DNA from: Solirubrobacterales bacterium
GTDB taxonomy: Bacteria; Actinomycetota; Thermoleophilia; Solirubrobacterales; Solirubrobacteraceae
Length of the DNA: 64,000 nt
Direction: 5' to 3'
Assembly (NCBI GenBank): GCA_019244395.1
Contig: JAFASQ010000352.1
Location: forward strand, 1-64,000
Shown piece after piece: positions 16,612 to 24,410 of the stretch. Position numbers and translations under genes: made by a program. Numbering within the stretch: position 1 is the stretch's first letter; each line of letters begins with the position of its first letter. The notes below the pieces were generated by a model. That model saw only the letters and a program-made list of their open reading frames with translations. It had not been told where the DNA came from and did no database searches.

Positions 16612-17613
16612 GGCCGGCCCGGCCCGGGGGCCAGGCCCCGCCCCCACCTGCCGGCGCCCGGCGGCCCAACGGCCCTGCCGGCGCCCGGCGGCCCAACGGC
16701 CCCGCCGGCGCCACCCGGCCTGCCGGCCTCAAACCGCCCCGCCGCCCTCAAACCGCCCCGCCGGCCTCAACTGCCCGTCCTGCCGGCCCACCAGCCCACG
16801 CCGGGCGCCACCCCGCTCTGCCGGCCTCAAACCGCCCCGCAGGCCTCAAACCGCCGGTCCTGCCGGCGCCACCAGCCCACGACGGGCGCCACCCGCCCTG
16901 TCGTCGCCACCGGCCCAGATACGGGTCACGCCGGCGGCTCGCGCTGTCGGCCCTCGCCGCTCGCGCTGTCGGCCTCTCGAATCGCGCTGTCGGCCCTGCG
17001 GCTCCCGCTGTCGCCCTCGCGGATCGCGTTCGCCGGCCGCCACCGGTCTCGCACCGGTGCAAAAGTCCCCAAACTCCCCCCGCCGGCGCCCGATTTCTGC
17101 ACATAAGCACGCCGACGATGCTTATTGAACGAAAGTGCGCCGGCGGCGCCCGGTTTTGCGCCTTTTGCATCGTCGTCGGCACCCGAGCGGCGGAACCGGC
17201 ACTGGCCGTCGCGCCCGCCCGATACTGCGCACCGAAACTCGCCGCGTCTGCCCAAGTCCGGCCCCGGCGTCGGCGATCCAGGACCAGGCAGGGGTCCCCG
17301 CTCGACGGCCAGCGCGCGCCGGCGGTCGACCACACGCCCCGCCGTGATCCACGTCCAAGCGCGCGCCGGCGATCCAGGACCAATCGCGCGCCGGCGATCG
17401 ACCGCCAACGCCCCACCCGCGATCCAGGACCAATCGCGCGCCGGCGATAGACCACCGCGCCCGCCGCGCGGTCCACATGCAACTCCGCGCCTGCGATCCA
17501 GGACCAATCGGGCGCCGGCGATCGATCACCAAGCCCCGCCGGCGAGCTACCGCAGCACACACCCCGACCCGGCGGACCACGCCCTCCGGGCGCGCAACGA
17601 ATTCCTCCCATCC
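16612..17613. repeat. 1-kb intergenic region of GC-rich repeats
   Basis: No credible gene. A 27-bp unit (CCGGCGCCCGGCGGCCCAAC...) occurs twice at 16651-16704; iterations of CCGGCCTCAAACCGCCCCG follow to about 16860; CTGTCGGCCCTCGC-type units occupy 16940-17030; and GCGATCCAGGACCA occurs four times (about 17272, 17365, 17421, 17494) inside longer, irregularly spaced copies. Structured element A (17054-17172) is embedded. CGGGG-N6-CCCCG near 16632-16647 could terminate the carnitine operon. Confidence 0.7.
17054..17172. other. structured intergenic element, copy A
   Basis: Three nested inverted repeats share one axis: TGCAAAAG (17058-17065)/CTTTTGCA (17162-17169), CCGCCGGCGC (17080-17089)/GCGCCGGCGG (17137-17146) and ATAAGCA (17103-17109)/TGCTTAT (17119-17125). 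Copy B at 37.9 kb keeps CCGGTGCA, GCACATAAGC-N11-GCTTAT, GAAAGT and TTTTGCA, the last three at exactly the same distances, while arm sequences differ in a compensatory way. It could be a REP-like palindromic unit, a small RNA or a nucleoid/regulator site. Confidence 0.65.
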
Positions 17614-17666
17614 CTTGACAAATTATTAGTGACTGCTAAGCTCCGCGCCTAGTTAGCAGTCACTAA
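17614..17666 (+). promoter_or_regulatory. promoter with twin TetR operator
   Basis: TTGACA (17614-17619), a 17-nt spacer and TAAGCT (17637-17642) form a near-ideal promoter. A perfect 14-bp inverted repeat, TTAGTGACTGCTAA (17626-17639) and TTAGCAGTCACTAA (17653-17666), covers the spacer, -10 and start site. Each arm is itself TTAG-N6-CTAA, so two dimers could bind 27 bp apart. The obvious binder is the TetR protein encoded after the exporter. Confidence 0.75.
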
Positions 17667-17681
17667 GCAAGGGAGCGGGCT

Positions 17682-19175
17682 ATGCAATCCATCACCACAA
17701 CCCCACGCAGAGGCTGGACGCTCGCGATCGTCTCGATCGGGCTGTTCATGATGGTTCTCGACAACCTCGTGGTGAACGTCGCGCTGCCGAGCATCCGACA
17801 CGATCTCGGCGCCTCGATCCAGACTCTCGAATGGACGGTCAACGCGTATGTGCTCGCCTACGCAGTGCTGCTCCTGACGGGCGCCGCCCTGGGCGATCGG
17901 CTCGGCCGCAAGCGCATGTTCATCGCCGGCATCGCGCTGTTCACCGCCGGCTCGGCGGCCGCCGCGCTTTCCCCGACGATCGATTTCCTCATCGCGGCTC
18001 GGGCCGTGCAGGGCGTCGCTGCCGCCCTTGTCACCCCGCTCACCCTCACGCTGATCGCCGAGGCGTTCCCGCCCAACCAGCGCGGGCTTGCCCTGGGCGT
18101 GTGGTCCGGGATCAGCGGCATCGGCGTGGCGCTTGGTCCGCTGGTCGGCGGGGCGCTCACCCAGGCCGCGTCGTGGCACTGGATCTTCTGGGTCAACGTG
18201 CCTATCGGCATCGCCCTCATCCCGTTCGCGGCAAGCCGCCTAACCGAAAGCCGCGGCGAGGTCACGCACCTCGATCTCACCGGACTGGCACTCGCGTCGA
18301 GCGGGCTGTTCGGCATCGTCTTCGGCCTGGTGCGCTCGCAATCGCTCGGCTGGTCGTCCGCCGAGGTCGTGGTCAGCCTGGCTGCCGGCGCGGTGCTGGT
18401 AATCGCCTTTGTCCTCCACGAGTTGCGCACCTCAGAACCGATGCTGCCGATGGAGTTCTTCGCCAACCGCAGCTTCGCGGTGACCAACACGATCTCTCTG
18501 GCCATGTACTTCGGCATGTTCGGCTCGATCTTCTTCCTGAGCCAGTTCCTCCAGAACGTCCTCCACAACACCCCGCTCGAAGCGGGCGTCAAGCTGCTGG
18601 TCTGGACCGGCGCCGTCATGGTCGTGTCCCCTCTGGCCGGGTTCCTGTCCGAGCGCTACGGAAGCCGCCTGTTCATGGCCGCCGGCCTGGGACTGCAGGC
18701 CGTCGCGCTGGGGATGCTGGCCGAGCTGGCGAGCGTCCACCAGACCTACGTCAGCATGCTGATCCCATTCGTGCTCGCCGGCAGTGGGATGGCAATGGTC
18801 TTTGCTCCCTCCGCCAATGCCGTCCTGGCCTCGGTCCGGACCGCGCAGACCGGGCAGGCGTCCGGCGCCACCAACGCGATCCGCGAGCTCGGCGGCGTCC
18901 TGGGGATCGCCCTGCTGGCCACCGTGTTCACCAGCCATGGCAGCTACGCGTCGCCGCACGCCTACGTCGCCGGCCTGACGCCGGCTCTGTGGGTGGGCGC
19001 GGCCGTGCTCGCCGCCGGCGCCCTGATCCCGCTGGTGCTGCCGTTCAGCACCCGCGCTTCGGCCGCCGAGCACGCCGCCGCCGAGGCCGAGCACGCCGCA
19101 GCAGAGGCTGAGTACGCCGCAGCCGAGGCGGGCAACGCCGCAGCGCACGCCAGCGCCGTCCCGCTCCCCGCCTAA
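17682..19175 (+). CDS. DHA2-family MFS efflux transporter (14 TM)
   Basis: A 497-aa drug exporter closely resembling the DHA2 protein at 5.9 kb (same GLFMMVLDNLVVNVALP-type TM1, WTVNAYVLAYAVLLLTGAALGDR, and AVQGVAAALVTPLTLTL motif C). It ends in an unusual cytoplasmic tail of AEHAAAEAEHAAAEAE-type repeats encoded by tandem DNA repeats. The start is ATG 17682 after GGGAGCGGGC. Transcription is probably controlled by the TetR gene immediately downstream through the twin operator. Confidence 0.93.
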   Translation: MQSITTTPRRGWTLAIVSIGLFMMVLDNLVVNVALPSIRHDLGASIQTLEWTVNAYVLAYAVLLLTGAALGDRLGRKRMFIAGIALFTAGSAAAALSPTIDFLIAARAVQGVAAALVTPLTLTLIAEAFPPNQRGLALGVWSGISGIGVALGPLVGGALTQAASWHWIFWVNVPIGIALIPFAASRLTESRGEVTHLDLTGLALASSGLFGIVFGLVRSQSLGWSSAEVVVSLAAGAVLVIAFVLHELRTSEPMLPMEFFANRSFAVTNTISLAMYFGMFGSIFFLSQFLQNVLHNTPLEAGVKLLVWTGAVMVVSPLAGFLSERYGSRLFMAAGLGLQAVALGMLAELASVHQTYVSMLIPFVLAGSGMAMVFAPSANAVLASVRTAQTGQASGATNAIRELGGVLGIALLATVFTSHGSYASPHAYVAGLTPALWVGAAVLAAGALIPLVLPFSTRASAAEHAAAEAEHAAAEAEYAAAEAGNAAAHASAVPLPA

Positions 19176-19202
19176 CCCTCCCGTAGGATCGCTCCGAGCA
19201 CG

Positions 19203-19805
19203 ATGGAAACCACACCCAAGGCAGTCGAGCAGACAACCCGTCAGCGCGTCCCGGCGTCCGAGCGCCGGGACGCGATCATCGAGGCAGCCGTCCACGAGTT
19301 CGCCCATGGCGGGCTGCACGGCACCCCGGTCGACCGGATCGCCCGGCGCGTCGGCGTGGCCCAGCCCTACGTGTTCAGCCTGTTTGGCAGCAAGCGTGAA
19401 CTGTTTCTCGCGGCCGTCGAGCGCGGCTGCGAGCTCATCGCCGAGACGTTCACCAAGGCGGCGGAGGAGTTCGATCCCGCCACCGCTCCGCCCGATATGG
19501 ACGTGCTGAACGCGATGGGTCAGGCCTACGTCGAGCTCCTCCAAACCAACCGCGATTACCTGATGCTCCAGCTTCACTCCTACGCCGCCTGCGACGACGA
19601 GGTGATCCGTGACCGCGTGCGGACCGCGTACGCGCGGCTGTTGACCCGCGCCGAGCGGCTCTCGCAGGCCGGGCCCGAGCGGATCGATGAGTTCTTCCGC
19701 TATGGCATGTGGCTGAACGTGGCCGCCGCCATGGAGGTACCGGATCTATCGGTCGGATGCGAATGGGTCCGCGCCGAGCAGGCCGCGCAATCCGCTGGCA
19801 TGTGA
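19203..19805 (+). CDS. TetR/AcrR-family regulator
   Basis: A 200-aa repressor. The N-terminal HTH (about 20-65) contains IIEAAVHEFAHGGLHGTPVDRIARRVGVAQPYVFSLFGSK, the normal TetR pattern, and the C-terminal helical domain would bind the inducer. A -10-like TAGGAT (19184-19189) lies 13 nt before the ATG, so it may have its own promoter as well as read-through from the exporter. It probably represses the exporter promoter at 17.6 kb. Confidence 0.92.
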   Translation: METTPKAVEQTTRQRVPASERRDAIIEAAVHEFAHGGLHGTPVDRIARRVGVAQPYVFSLFGSKRELFLAAVERGCELIAETFTKAAEEFDPATAPPDMDVLNAMGQAYVELLQTNRDYLMLQLHSYAACDDEVIRDRVRTAYARLLTRAERLSQAGPERIDEFFRYGMWLNVAAAMEVPDLSVGCEWVRAEQAAQSAGM

Positions 19806-19831
19806 TCAGTCGCCGACAGGGGCCGCCGTGA

Positions 19832-20254
19832 TCAGTCGGCCACGCGGCGCTCGGGGTAGCGTGGAAGCCCGTCGTCCGGGATCGGCTCCCACGCGGCCGC
19901 GTAGGCCACGAACTGGTGGGCCGCCGGGCGGACGCCAGGATCCTGGTCGAACGCCCCCAGGCGGACGCCGACCCTCGAGGCGTCTTCCGCGTCGCGGCTG
20001 AACAGCGCCGAGCCGCAGTCTCCGCAGAACCATTTCTCGGCGCCGCCCTCGGGTTTCCAGGCCCGCAGGCGGTCCTCGCCCTGGACGATCTGGAACGAGT
20101 CCGGCTCGAGGCGGGCGTTCGCGGATGCGCCGGTGCCGGTGCGGCGCTGGCAGCGGGTGCAGTGGCAGTACTGCGCCGAGACCGGCGGCGCCGTCACCTC
20201 GAAGCGGACCGCGCCGCAGCCACATCCGCCGGTCAGCCGGAAGCTCGTCGCCAT
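19832..20254 (-). CDS. GFA (CENP-V/Gfa-like) zinc protein
   Basis: A 140-aa protein with the GFA fold: GGCGCGAVRFE near the N-terminus, HCTRCQRRTG, and WFCGDCGSALFSR supply the Cys ligands for two zinc sites. Family members are annotated as glutathione-dependent formaldehyde-activating, but that activity is poorly supported for most. The start is taken at ATG 20254 (MATSFRLTGG); the 30 residues before it in the track ORF lack homology. It is convergent with the TetR gene and lies 13 nt beyond the aldo/keto reductase stop on the same strand. Confidence 0.85.
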   Translation of the reverse strand: MATSFRLTGGCGCGAVRFEVTAPPVSAQYCHCTRCQRRTGTGASANARLEPDSFQIVQGEDRLRAWKPEGGAEKWFCGDCGSALFSRDAEDASRVGVRLGAFDQDPGVRPAAHQFVAYAAAWEPIPDDGLPRYPERRVAD

Positions 20255-20267
20255 CGGCTTGCCGCCC

Positions 20268-21410
20268 CTAGACCCGCGCGGCCGACATCGCAAGGTCACG
20301 CTCCGGAGCGATCCCCCAGCGCGCGGCCACCTGGGCCAGGTCATCGTCCAGATCCCAGCGATCGGGCCGCTCGTCGCCCGAGTGCTCGGGGCTGGCGCCC
20401 TTGAGCGCCATGCAGCCCGTGTTGTCGCCGATCGCGCGGATCTGCGCGATGTCCTGGGCGGTGAGCCGCGTCTCCGCGGGCAGCGCGGCGAGCTCCGCCC
20501 GCTTGCTCTCGACCGCGCGCGCGCCGGGGCCCACCTCCTGGATCAGCGTCGGCACCACGCACGCCACCGCCTGGTGCGCCAGATTCCATTGACACGCGAG
20601 CTGGATCATGGTCAAACCAGCCCGCTGCGCGACCCGCCGCATCTGCTCGAGTCGCTCGCGGCCCTGCTCGATCCAGCCGGCCGGGCGGAAGCTGCGGTGG
20701 TCCTGCGGCGCCAGCGCCTGGCCCGGCAGCACGTCGTCGAAAAACAGCCCGCCGTGGTCCACCACGCGGGTGATGACCTTCACGCCCGCCGCCGCGGCGG
20801 CGTCGAGACACAGCTCCCCCGGCCAGGGCTCGAGTGGGTTGAGGATGATCATGGCCCAGTCGAGCAGCGCGCCGAAGCGCTCCAGGCAGCCGATCAGGTC
20901 GAGCGTAAACCCGTTGGCCGGCCCGGGCGCCACTCCGACCAGGCGGGTCAGCCCGGCGTCACGGAGCGCGGCCATCGCCGTCCACACCCGCTCATTCGTG
21001 TAGCCGGTGCGGTCGGGGTTGTGCAGCAGGAGAAGGTCGAAGCTGTCGATGCCGCAGCGCTTGAGGCTGCGCTCGGTCGCCATGCGCAGGTAGTCGGCGA
21101 AAGCCGTCTCGTCGCGTAGGCGCCGGTCGGTAAAGCGAGGAAAGCCCTTGGCGCCGTCGCGCTGGCCGAGATAGAAGTCGTGCCCGATCGCGCCCACGAG
21201 GCACATCTCGCCGCGTGCCTTGCCGGCGATCGCTCGGCCCAGCATCCGGTCGGCCTCGCCCGCTCCGTATACGTCCGCGGTGATCACCGTCCGGATCGAC
21301 TCGTCTGGCGCGATCAGGGCCAGGAAACGCTCGTCGTCGAGCGGCTCGCCGAAGCGCATGAACCGCCCGCCACTCCAGGTGCCCACGGCGACTGCGGATG
21401 GATCAGCCAT
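20268..21410 (-). CDS. aldo/keto reductase family protein
   Basis: About 380 aa, TIM-barrel NADPH oxidoreductase. DVYGAGEADRMLGRAI matches the active-site D-x-Y-G-x-x-E region; DSFDLLLLHNPD and a barrel C-terminal cofactor region are visible. ATG 21410 (MADPSAV) is preferred over the track start because a -10-like TACACT lies 10 nt upstream. It probably forms a transcription unit with the GFA gene. The substrate is unknown. Confidence 0.87.
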   Translation of the reverse strand: MADPSAVAVGTWSGGRFMRFGEPLDDERFLALIAPDESIRTVITADVYGAGEADRMLGRAIAGKARGEMCLVGAIGHDFYLGQRDGAKGFPRFTDRRLRDETAFADYLRMATERSLKRCGIDSFDLLLLHNPDRTGYTNERVWTAMAALRDAGLTRLVGVAPGPANGFTLDLIGCLERFGALLDWAMIILNPLEPWPGELCLDAAAAAGVKVITRVVDHGGLFFDDVLPGQALAPQDHRSFRPAGWIEQGRERLEQMRRVAQRAGLTMIQLACQWNLAHQAVACVVPTLIQEVGPGARAVESKRAELAALPAETRLTAQDIAQIRAIGDNTGCMALKGASPEHSGDERPDRWDLDDDLAQVAARWGIAPERDLAMSAARV

Positions 21411-21469
21411 AGGCTGATGCAGTGTAGGGACGCTGGTGGGCTCGTCGCAGGACTCGCGGGATGGGTCCA

Positions 21470-21712
21470 CTAGCGCTGCCTCCACCACCTCCCCTGCTCG
21501 AGGTCGTGAAAGACGATCTCATCACGCCCGCACGTGGTAACAACCTCCCAATAGCGCCGGCGCAGCGGGTGGTCAGTCCACCAGCGATCCTCCACCAGCC
21601 ACGACTCGCGCACTGCATCCACCGTGCGGCCATCGACGATCACCGGGCAACCGTCCTCGCCCGCGCGGACCATCACGCGGCGGGGAACGGATAGGCGTCG
21701 AGGTCCATTCAT
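21470..21712 (-). CDS. DUF6504 small protein, ImuB partner
   Basis: An 80-aa basic protein: VDAVRESWLVEDRWWTDHPLRRRYWEVV followed by VFHDLEQGRWWRQR is the pattern of the small DUF6504 family, which in actinobacteria usually sits immediately downstream of an ImuB-like or DnaE2 gene. Here it starts 60 nt after the imuB stop on the same strand. Its function is unknown, but context implies a role in SOS mutagenesis. The start MNGPRRL (ATG 21712) is preferred over the longer ORF. Confidence 0.72.
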   Translation of the reverse strand: MNGPRRLSVPRRVMVRAGEDGCPVIVDGRTVDAVRESWLVEDRWWTDHPLRRRYWEVVTTCGRDEIVFHDLEQGRWWRQR

Positions 21713-21772
21713 TGCGCATCGCCGATCCGTTGTTCCAGGCAAACCTGCGTGGGATTGGTACACATATTTTTG

Positions 21773-22969
21773 TCATCCCTCGAATGGCGCCAGCACCGCG
21801 CGCCGCTCCGGGAAGCGCGACTGGGGATCGACCTCGAGCACGCGTAGCGCGGCGTCGGGACCCGCGGCGGCTCGTGCCTGGCGGATCGCCTCGCGCAGAC
21901 GCGCGGTCCGCGCTGCAACGGGATCGTCGAGCAGCCCGCGCTGATCGCTCGCGGGGGGCCCGAAGCGCTCCACCGCCAGACGCAGCTGCTGCGCCGGCGC
22001 CGGCATCAGCGCCAGGCGCGGAGCGAGCGCAAGCCGCATCCTCGCCGGGTCGGCCAGCGCCTCGCGGAAGACAACCGGCTCGCGCCAGGTTCCACCCTGC
22101 TCGACCAGCACCGCCGAGAGCACCACCGCGCGCAGCGTTCGACCCCGCCGCTCCCGCCGCGCCAGCAGACGATCGATAAGCAGCCCGAGCCCCCGCTCGA
22201 GCTGAATGCCGGAGGCAGCCTCGGGCAACTCGAGCGCCTCGCGCAGGAACTCACTCGCCGGTCGCGGTCGCAGAGCACCGTCGCCGCCGCTGGCGAGCTC
22301 GTGCGCGTGCAGCCCGGCCGTGCCGAAACGGTCGGCCAGCGCCGCCGGAGCGACCGCGGTTAACTCGCCGAGGGTCTTGATGCCGAGCCGCTCGAGCGCC
22401 TCCGGCAGATCAGCCAGCGCCGGACGCGCGCGCAGCAGCGACACGGGAAGGGGCGCCAGGAACGCACCGGCCTGTTTGCGCCCGCCCGAGACGATCACCG
22501 GCCGGCGCACCCTCGCACGAGTCGCCGCCGCCACCGCGGCAAACCGCGACGGCGCCACCCCATAGCGCGCCGGCACCCGCAGGTTGCGGCGCGCCGCCGC
22601 CAGCACCCCCTCGAGTCCACCATGCAGCCGCAACAGCCCACGCGCGTCGAAGCAGACGAGGCCGGGTCGCTCAGGCTCGACCGCGGCCCCGATCGACTCT
22701 AGGCGTACGAGCAGCCGCTCCCAGAAGTCAGCCACGCCGGCCGGATCGGGCGGAACCAGCGTGAGCCGGGGACAGCGGGCGAGCGCCTCGCCCAGGCGCA
22801 TCCCGGGATGGACGCCGAATGCCTCGGCCGACAGCGAGACCTCGCCGATCTGCTGCGTCCCGCCGGGTTCGGGAGCCAGGGCGGTGGGGGCTTGCAGCAG
22901 CTCGGCCCGCCCCTGGGAAGCGACGGTGAGCTGGAAACGGGGTAGGAGAACGCACGCGATCACGAACAC
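21773..22969 (-). CDS. imuB: ImuB-like Y-family DNA polymerase subunit
   Basis: About 398 aa. It has Y-family palm/fingers and little-finger architecture, but the usual catalytic S-x-D-E motif is replaced (LVCFDARGLLRLHGG), so it is a non-catalytic adaptor as in ImuB proteins of the ImuA'-ImuB-DnaE2 mutasome. The GTG at 22969 (VFVIACVLLPRF) is the likely start; the track start lies in the upstream 25-bp repeat. A perfect LexA box (22963-22976) overlaps the start codon. No dnaE2 or imuA' is visible nearby. Confidence 0.85.
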   Translation of the reverse strand: MFVIACVLLPRFQLTVASQGRAELLQAPTALAPEPGGTQQIGEVSLSAEAFGVHPGMRLGEALARCPRLTLVPPDPAGVADFWERLLVRLESIGAAVEPERPGLVCFDARGLLRLHGGLEGVLAAARRNLRVPARYGVAPSRFAAVAAATRARVRRPVIVSGGRKQAGAFLAPLPVSLLRARPALADLPEALERLGIKTLGELTAVAPAALADRFGTAGLHAHELASGGDGALRPRPASEFLREALELPEAASGIQLERGLGLLIDRLLARRERRGRTLRAVVLSAVLVEQGGTWREPVVFREALADPARMRLALAPRLALMPAPAQQLRLAVERFGPPASDQRGLLDDPVAARTARLREAIRQARAAAGPDAALRVLEVDPQSRFPERRAVLAPFEG

Positions 22970-22976
22970 ATGTTCG
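22963..22976 (-). promoter_or_regulatory. LexA (SOS) box at imuB start codon
   Basis: CGAACACATGTTCG is a perfect match to the actinobacterial/Bacillus-type SOS box CGAAC-N4-GTTCG. It overlaps the GTG start of imuB, so bound LexA would cover the start codon and the transcription start of a leaderless or short-leader mRNA. Confidence 0.85.
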
Positions 22977-23010
22977 CACGAGCCTCGGATGGACGCCTGC
23001 CCGCCGTGGC

Positions 23011-23100
23011 CAACCCGGGCTCCAGGCGCCGGGGTCAACCCGGGCTCCAGGCGCCGGGGTCAACCGGGCTCCAGGCGCCGGGGTCAACCCGGGCTCATGC
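23011..23100. repeat. 25-bp tandem repeat
   Basis: CAACCCGGGCTCCAGGCGCCGGGGT at 23011-23035 and 23036-23060, a 24-bp variant at 23061-23084 and a truncated fourth copy. It lies immediately upstream of imuB and next to the radical SAM gene end. Each unit contains GGCGCC and CCCGGG palindromes. Confidence 0.85.
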
Positions 23101-23200
23101 TTGGGGCCAACCTGGGCTCAGGCGCAGCCCCAGGCGCAGTGCCAGACGCAGCTCTACCGCAACGATCCCGACCGGCCCTCGGCGCGAAGCTACGAAACGA

Positions 23201-24277
23201 CTACTCCATCGCCAGCAGCCGCACGGGCAGCCGTCGCCGCCCCCAGTTTCCCGGACGCCCGGCGAACACCCCCGGCATTCGCGCGCCGCACTCCTGGCAG
23301 CGACCGTCGAAGTCCAGCGCGTAGCGGCCGAGCGTGTACCAGTCACGCTCGATCACCCGAGCACCGCATTCGGCGCAGTACGTGCTGCCGCCTTCGCGGT
23401 CGTGGACGTTGCCGGTGTAGGCGAAGCGGACACCGTTCCGCAGCGCAATCGCGCGAGCGCGCGACAGCGTTCCCGCTGGGGTGGACGGACGGTCGAGCAT
23501 CTTGTAGTCGGGATGAAACGCCGTGAAATGCATGGGCACGTCGGGGCCGAGCTCGTCAACCACCCACCCGGTCATCCGGTCGAGTTCCTCGTCGGAGTCG
23601 TTCAGCCCCGGGATCAGCAGGTTGGTGATCTCAAACCAGACGTCGGTCTCGCGGCGCAGATAGACCAAGGTGTCGAGCACTGCCTGCAGGTGCCCCGAGC
23701 AGGTCTGGGCGTAAAACCGTTCGGTGAAGGCTTTGAGGTCGACGTTGGCGGCGTCCATGTGGGCGTAGAACTCGGCGCGCGGCGACGCGCACATGTAGCC
23801 GGCGGTGACCGCCACCGCCTTGATCCCGCGCGCGTGGCAGGCATCGGCGACGTCCATCGCGTACTCCATGAAGATCACCGGGTCGTTGTAGGTGAACGCG
23901 ACGCTCGCGCAACCGAGCCGCTCCGCGGCCCGCGCGATCGCCTCCGGCGTGGCAGCGTCGGCGAGCGTGTCGAATTCACGTGACTTCGAGATGTCCCAGT
24001 TCTGGCAGAACCGGCAGCACAGGTTGCAGCCGGCAGTGCCGAACGACAGCACCGGCGTGCCCGGAAGGAAATGAGCCAGCGGCTTCTTCTCGATCGGGTC
24101 GACGCAGAATCCGCTGGAGCGCCCGTATGTAGTCAGGACGATGCCCTCGCCCTCGCGCGCGCGCACAAAGCACATGCCGCGCTGCCCGTCGCGCAGCTTG
24201 CACGCCCGGGGGCAGACATCGCACTGGACGCGACCATCGTCCAGGCGATGCCAGTGCTTCGTGGCGACACCGCTCAT
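23201..24277 (-). CDS. amrS: AmmeMemoRadiSam system radical SAM enzyme
   Basis: About 358 aa. The radical SAM cluster motif C-x3-C-x2-C is CNLCCRFC (about residues 81-88). An N-terminal CDVCPRACKL Cys cluster and a C-terminal zinc-ribbon-like pair (YCAECGARV, CQECGARMPGV) are characteristic of this family, as is the segment YTGNVHDREGGSTYC. Start ATG 24277 (MSGVATKHW) replaces the much longer track ORF. The usual partner genes for AMMECR1 and Memo are absent from the window. The biochemical role of the AmmeMemoRadiSam system is still unclear. Confidence 0.87.
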   Translation of the reverse strand: MSGVATKHWHRLDDGRVQCDVCPRACKLRDGQRGMCFVRAREGEGIVLTTYGRSSGFCVDPIEKKPLAHFLPGTPVLSFGTAGCNLCCRFCQNWDISKSREFDTLADAATPEAIARAAERLGCASVAFTYNDPVIFMEYAMDVADACHARGIKAVAVTAGYMCASPRAEFYAHMDAANVDLKAFTERFYAQTCSGHLQAVLDTLVYLRRETDVWFEITNLLIPGLNDSDEELDRMTGWVVDELGPDVPMHFTAFHPDYKMLDRPSTPAGTLSRARAIALRNGVRFAYTGNVHDREGGSTYCAECGARVIERDWYTLGRYALDFDGRCQECGARMPGVFAGRPGNWGRRRLPVRLLAME

Positions 24278-24299
24278 CCCGGACCGCGAGCGTAGCGCC

Positions 24300-24385
24300 C
24301 CAAGAGGAGCGCACCGCCCACGACCACCGCACCGCCACGACCTCCGCACCGCGCCACGACCACCGCACCGCGCCACGAGGCCCCG
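24300..24385. repeat. short tandem repeat upstream of SDR
   Basis: About four imperfect copies of GCACCGCGCCACGACCACC between the divergent radical SAM and SDR genes. TACGGT (24394-24399), downstream of the array and 11 nt before the SDR ATG, may be a -10. Confidence 0.65.
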
Positions 24386-24410
24386 CGCCTTGGTACGGTC
24401 ACCTTCCCCG

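Noticed and set aside
17272-17530. Four GCGATCCAGGACCA-containing repeats considered as a CRISPR-like array
   Set aside because: Spacing is irregular, repeats are imperfect and intervening sequence is itself repetitive; no cas genes are in the window.
16395-17611. Long ORFs on both strands (16395..17450 +, 16748..17611 -) in the repeat-rich gap
   Set aside because: They are open only because GC-rich repeats lack stop codons; the translations are Arg/Pro/Gly/Ala-rich and repetitive, with no family pattern or SD.
19806-20225. ORF 19806..20225 on the minus strand (139 aa)
   Set aside because: A different frame of the GFA gene; it lacks the Cys motifs.
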